From the NCBI GenBank assembly GCA_947503775.1, contig CANNFE010000002.1, positions 1 through 64,000 on the forward strand: 64,000 nt of DNA, read 5' to 3'. The first letter of the stretch is position 1. Every line of letters starts with the position of its first letter. Both the position numbers and the translations under genes were made by a program. The DNA is from an uncultured Paracoccaceae bacterium (GTDB lineage: Bacteria; Pseudomonadota; Alphaproteobacteria; Rhodobacterales; Rhodobacteraceae). Shown here in pieces: positions 63,727-64,000 of this stretch. Below the pieces are notes generated by a model, which saw only the letters and a program-made list of their open reading frames with translations, had not been told where the DNA came from and searched no databases.

Positions 63727-64000
63727 CAGCCGGGCCTTTTCAGCTCGACCCCCGGCGCGTGGGCGATGAAGAACGGGTTGGCGAAATCGGCCTTGCCGTA
63801 GCGCAGCGGCGTATGGTCGTCGAAACGAATGACCGTGCCGCCTGCCCCGGCCAGAACGGCATGACCGGCGGCGGTGTCCCATTCCATGGTGCGGCCGATG
63901 CGGGGATAGAGGTCTGCTTCTCCAGTGGCGACGAGACAGAATTTTAGCGAGGAGCCGGCGCTTTTCGTCTCGTCGCTTTTGTAGTGCGCGAGATAGTCGT
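63726..64000 (-). CDS. cysQ: 3'(2'),5'-bisphosphate nucleotidase CysQ-like / inositol monophosphatase family, 3' part only
   Basis: The minus frame entering from the right edge reads ...GSSLKFCLVATGEADLYP-RIGRTMEWDTAAGHAVLAGAGG and ends HAPGVELKRPG*. SLKFCLVATGEADLYPR and the metal-binding MEWDTAAGHAV are the C-terminal signature of CysQ. It removes the 3'-phosphate from PAP, the by-product of sulfotransferases, which fits the sulfotransferase encoded 8 kb downstream. The N-terminal part lies outside the window. Confidence 0.85.
   Translation of the reverse strand, partial: DYLAHYKSDETKSAGSSLKFCLVATGEADLYPRIGRTMEWDTAAGHAVLAGAGGTVIRFDDHTPLRYGKADFANPFFIAHAPGVELKRPG

Noticed and set aside
1-64000. 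CRISPR array, tRNA/rRNA genes, prophage or toxin-antitoxin loci
   Set aside because: No regular spaced repeats, cloverleaf-like genes or phage/toxin proteins were recognised.

Overview
The window looks like a chromosomal segment from an alphaproteobacterium of the Rhodobacteraceae (Roseobacter group). The signs are GC-rich codon use, a sorbitol/mannitol ABC operon of the Rhodobacter smo/mtlK type, a TRAP transporter, a tandem glycine riboswitch before gcvTHP, a membrane-anchored aminopropyltransferase, and an lptC-lptA-lptB-hpf-ptsN block. No rRNA, tRNA, CRISPR array or phage module was seen. Species cannot be assigned from the sequence.

Layout. (1) 1-9.8 kb is a decaying accessory region. 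It starts with an IS transposase tail and a TetR regulator. An RND efflux operon follows, with an in-frame stop in the adaptor and three -1 frameshifts in the pump. Next come a lipoprotein hydrolase with a suspect 5' end, a luciferase-domain protein, a ferredoxin, a reductive-dehalogenase/QueG-like Fe-S protein, a frameshifted ferredoxin reductase and a cytochrome b561 fragment. (2) 10.1-17.7 kb is an intact LacI-controlled sorbitol/mannitol operon with a perfect 20-bp operator-like palindrome. (3) 17.8-22.4 kb is gcvT-gcvH-gcvP on the minus strand behind a tandem glycine riboswitch. (4) 22.8-31 kb holds an AT-rich methyltransferase that is probably foreign, a 1241-aa Ig-like-repeat autotransporter-type surface protein, and a divergent HTH-alpha/beta-hydrolase protein. 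(5) 29.6-34.7 kb is a molybdenum hydroxylase operon (IorAB-like, cytochrome c, and an unusual histidine phosphatase-SnoaL fusion) next to an AraC regulator.

(6) 35.2-44.1 kb is a catabolic cluster: RpiR regulator, N-formylglutamate amidohydrolase-like enzyme, TRAP transporter, glutamine-synthetase-like ligase, aldehyde dehydrogenase and Fe-dependent alcohol dehydrogenase. Together these can be read as a gamma-glutamylation route for an imported amino alcohol, which is my main candidate for an undescribed system. (7) 44.2-46.4 kb is a PlsC/CdsA-like/CDP-alcohol transferase lipid operon. (8) 46.5-50.5 kb is a polyamine cluster: speD, a rhomboid-GNAT fusion, a small anchored protein, and a membrane speE preceded at once by a terminator-like hairpin. 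(9) 50.6-54.4 kb is RNase D, lptC-lptA-lptB, hpf and ptsN. (10) 54.4-64 kb, on the minus strand, is an envelope polysaccharide region: cysQ-like (partial), kdsB, a family 2 glycosyltransferase, then an overlapping operon galU-galE-three glycosyltransferases-sulfotransferase. One glycosyltransferase appears to start on a non-canonical AUC codon.

Reading frames downstream of 10 kb are clean, so the run of single-base deletions in 1-9.8 kb looks like local gene decay rather than general sequence error. Raw reads would be needed to prove that.
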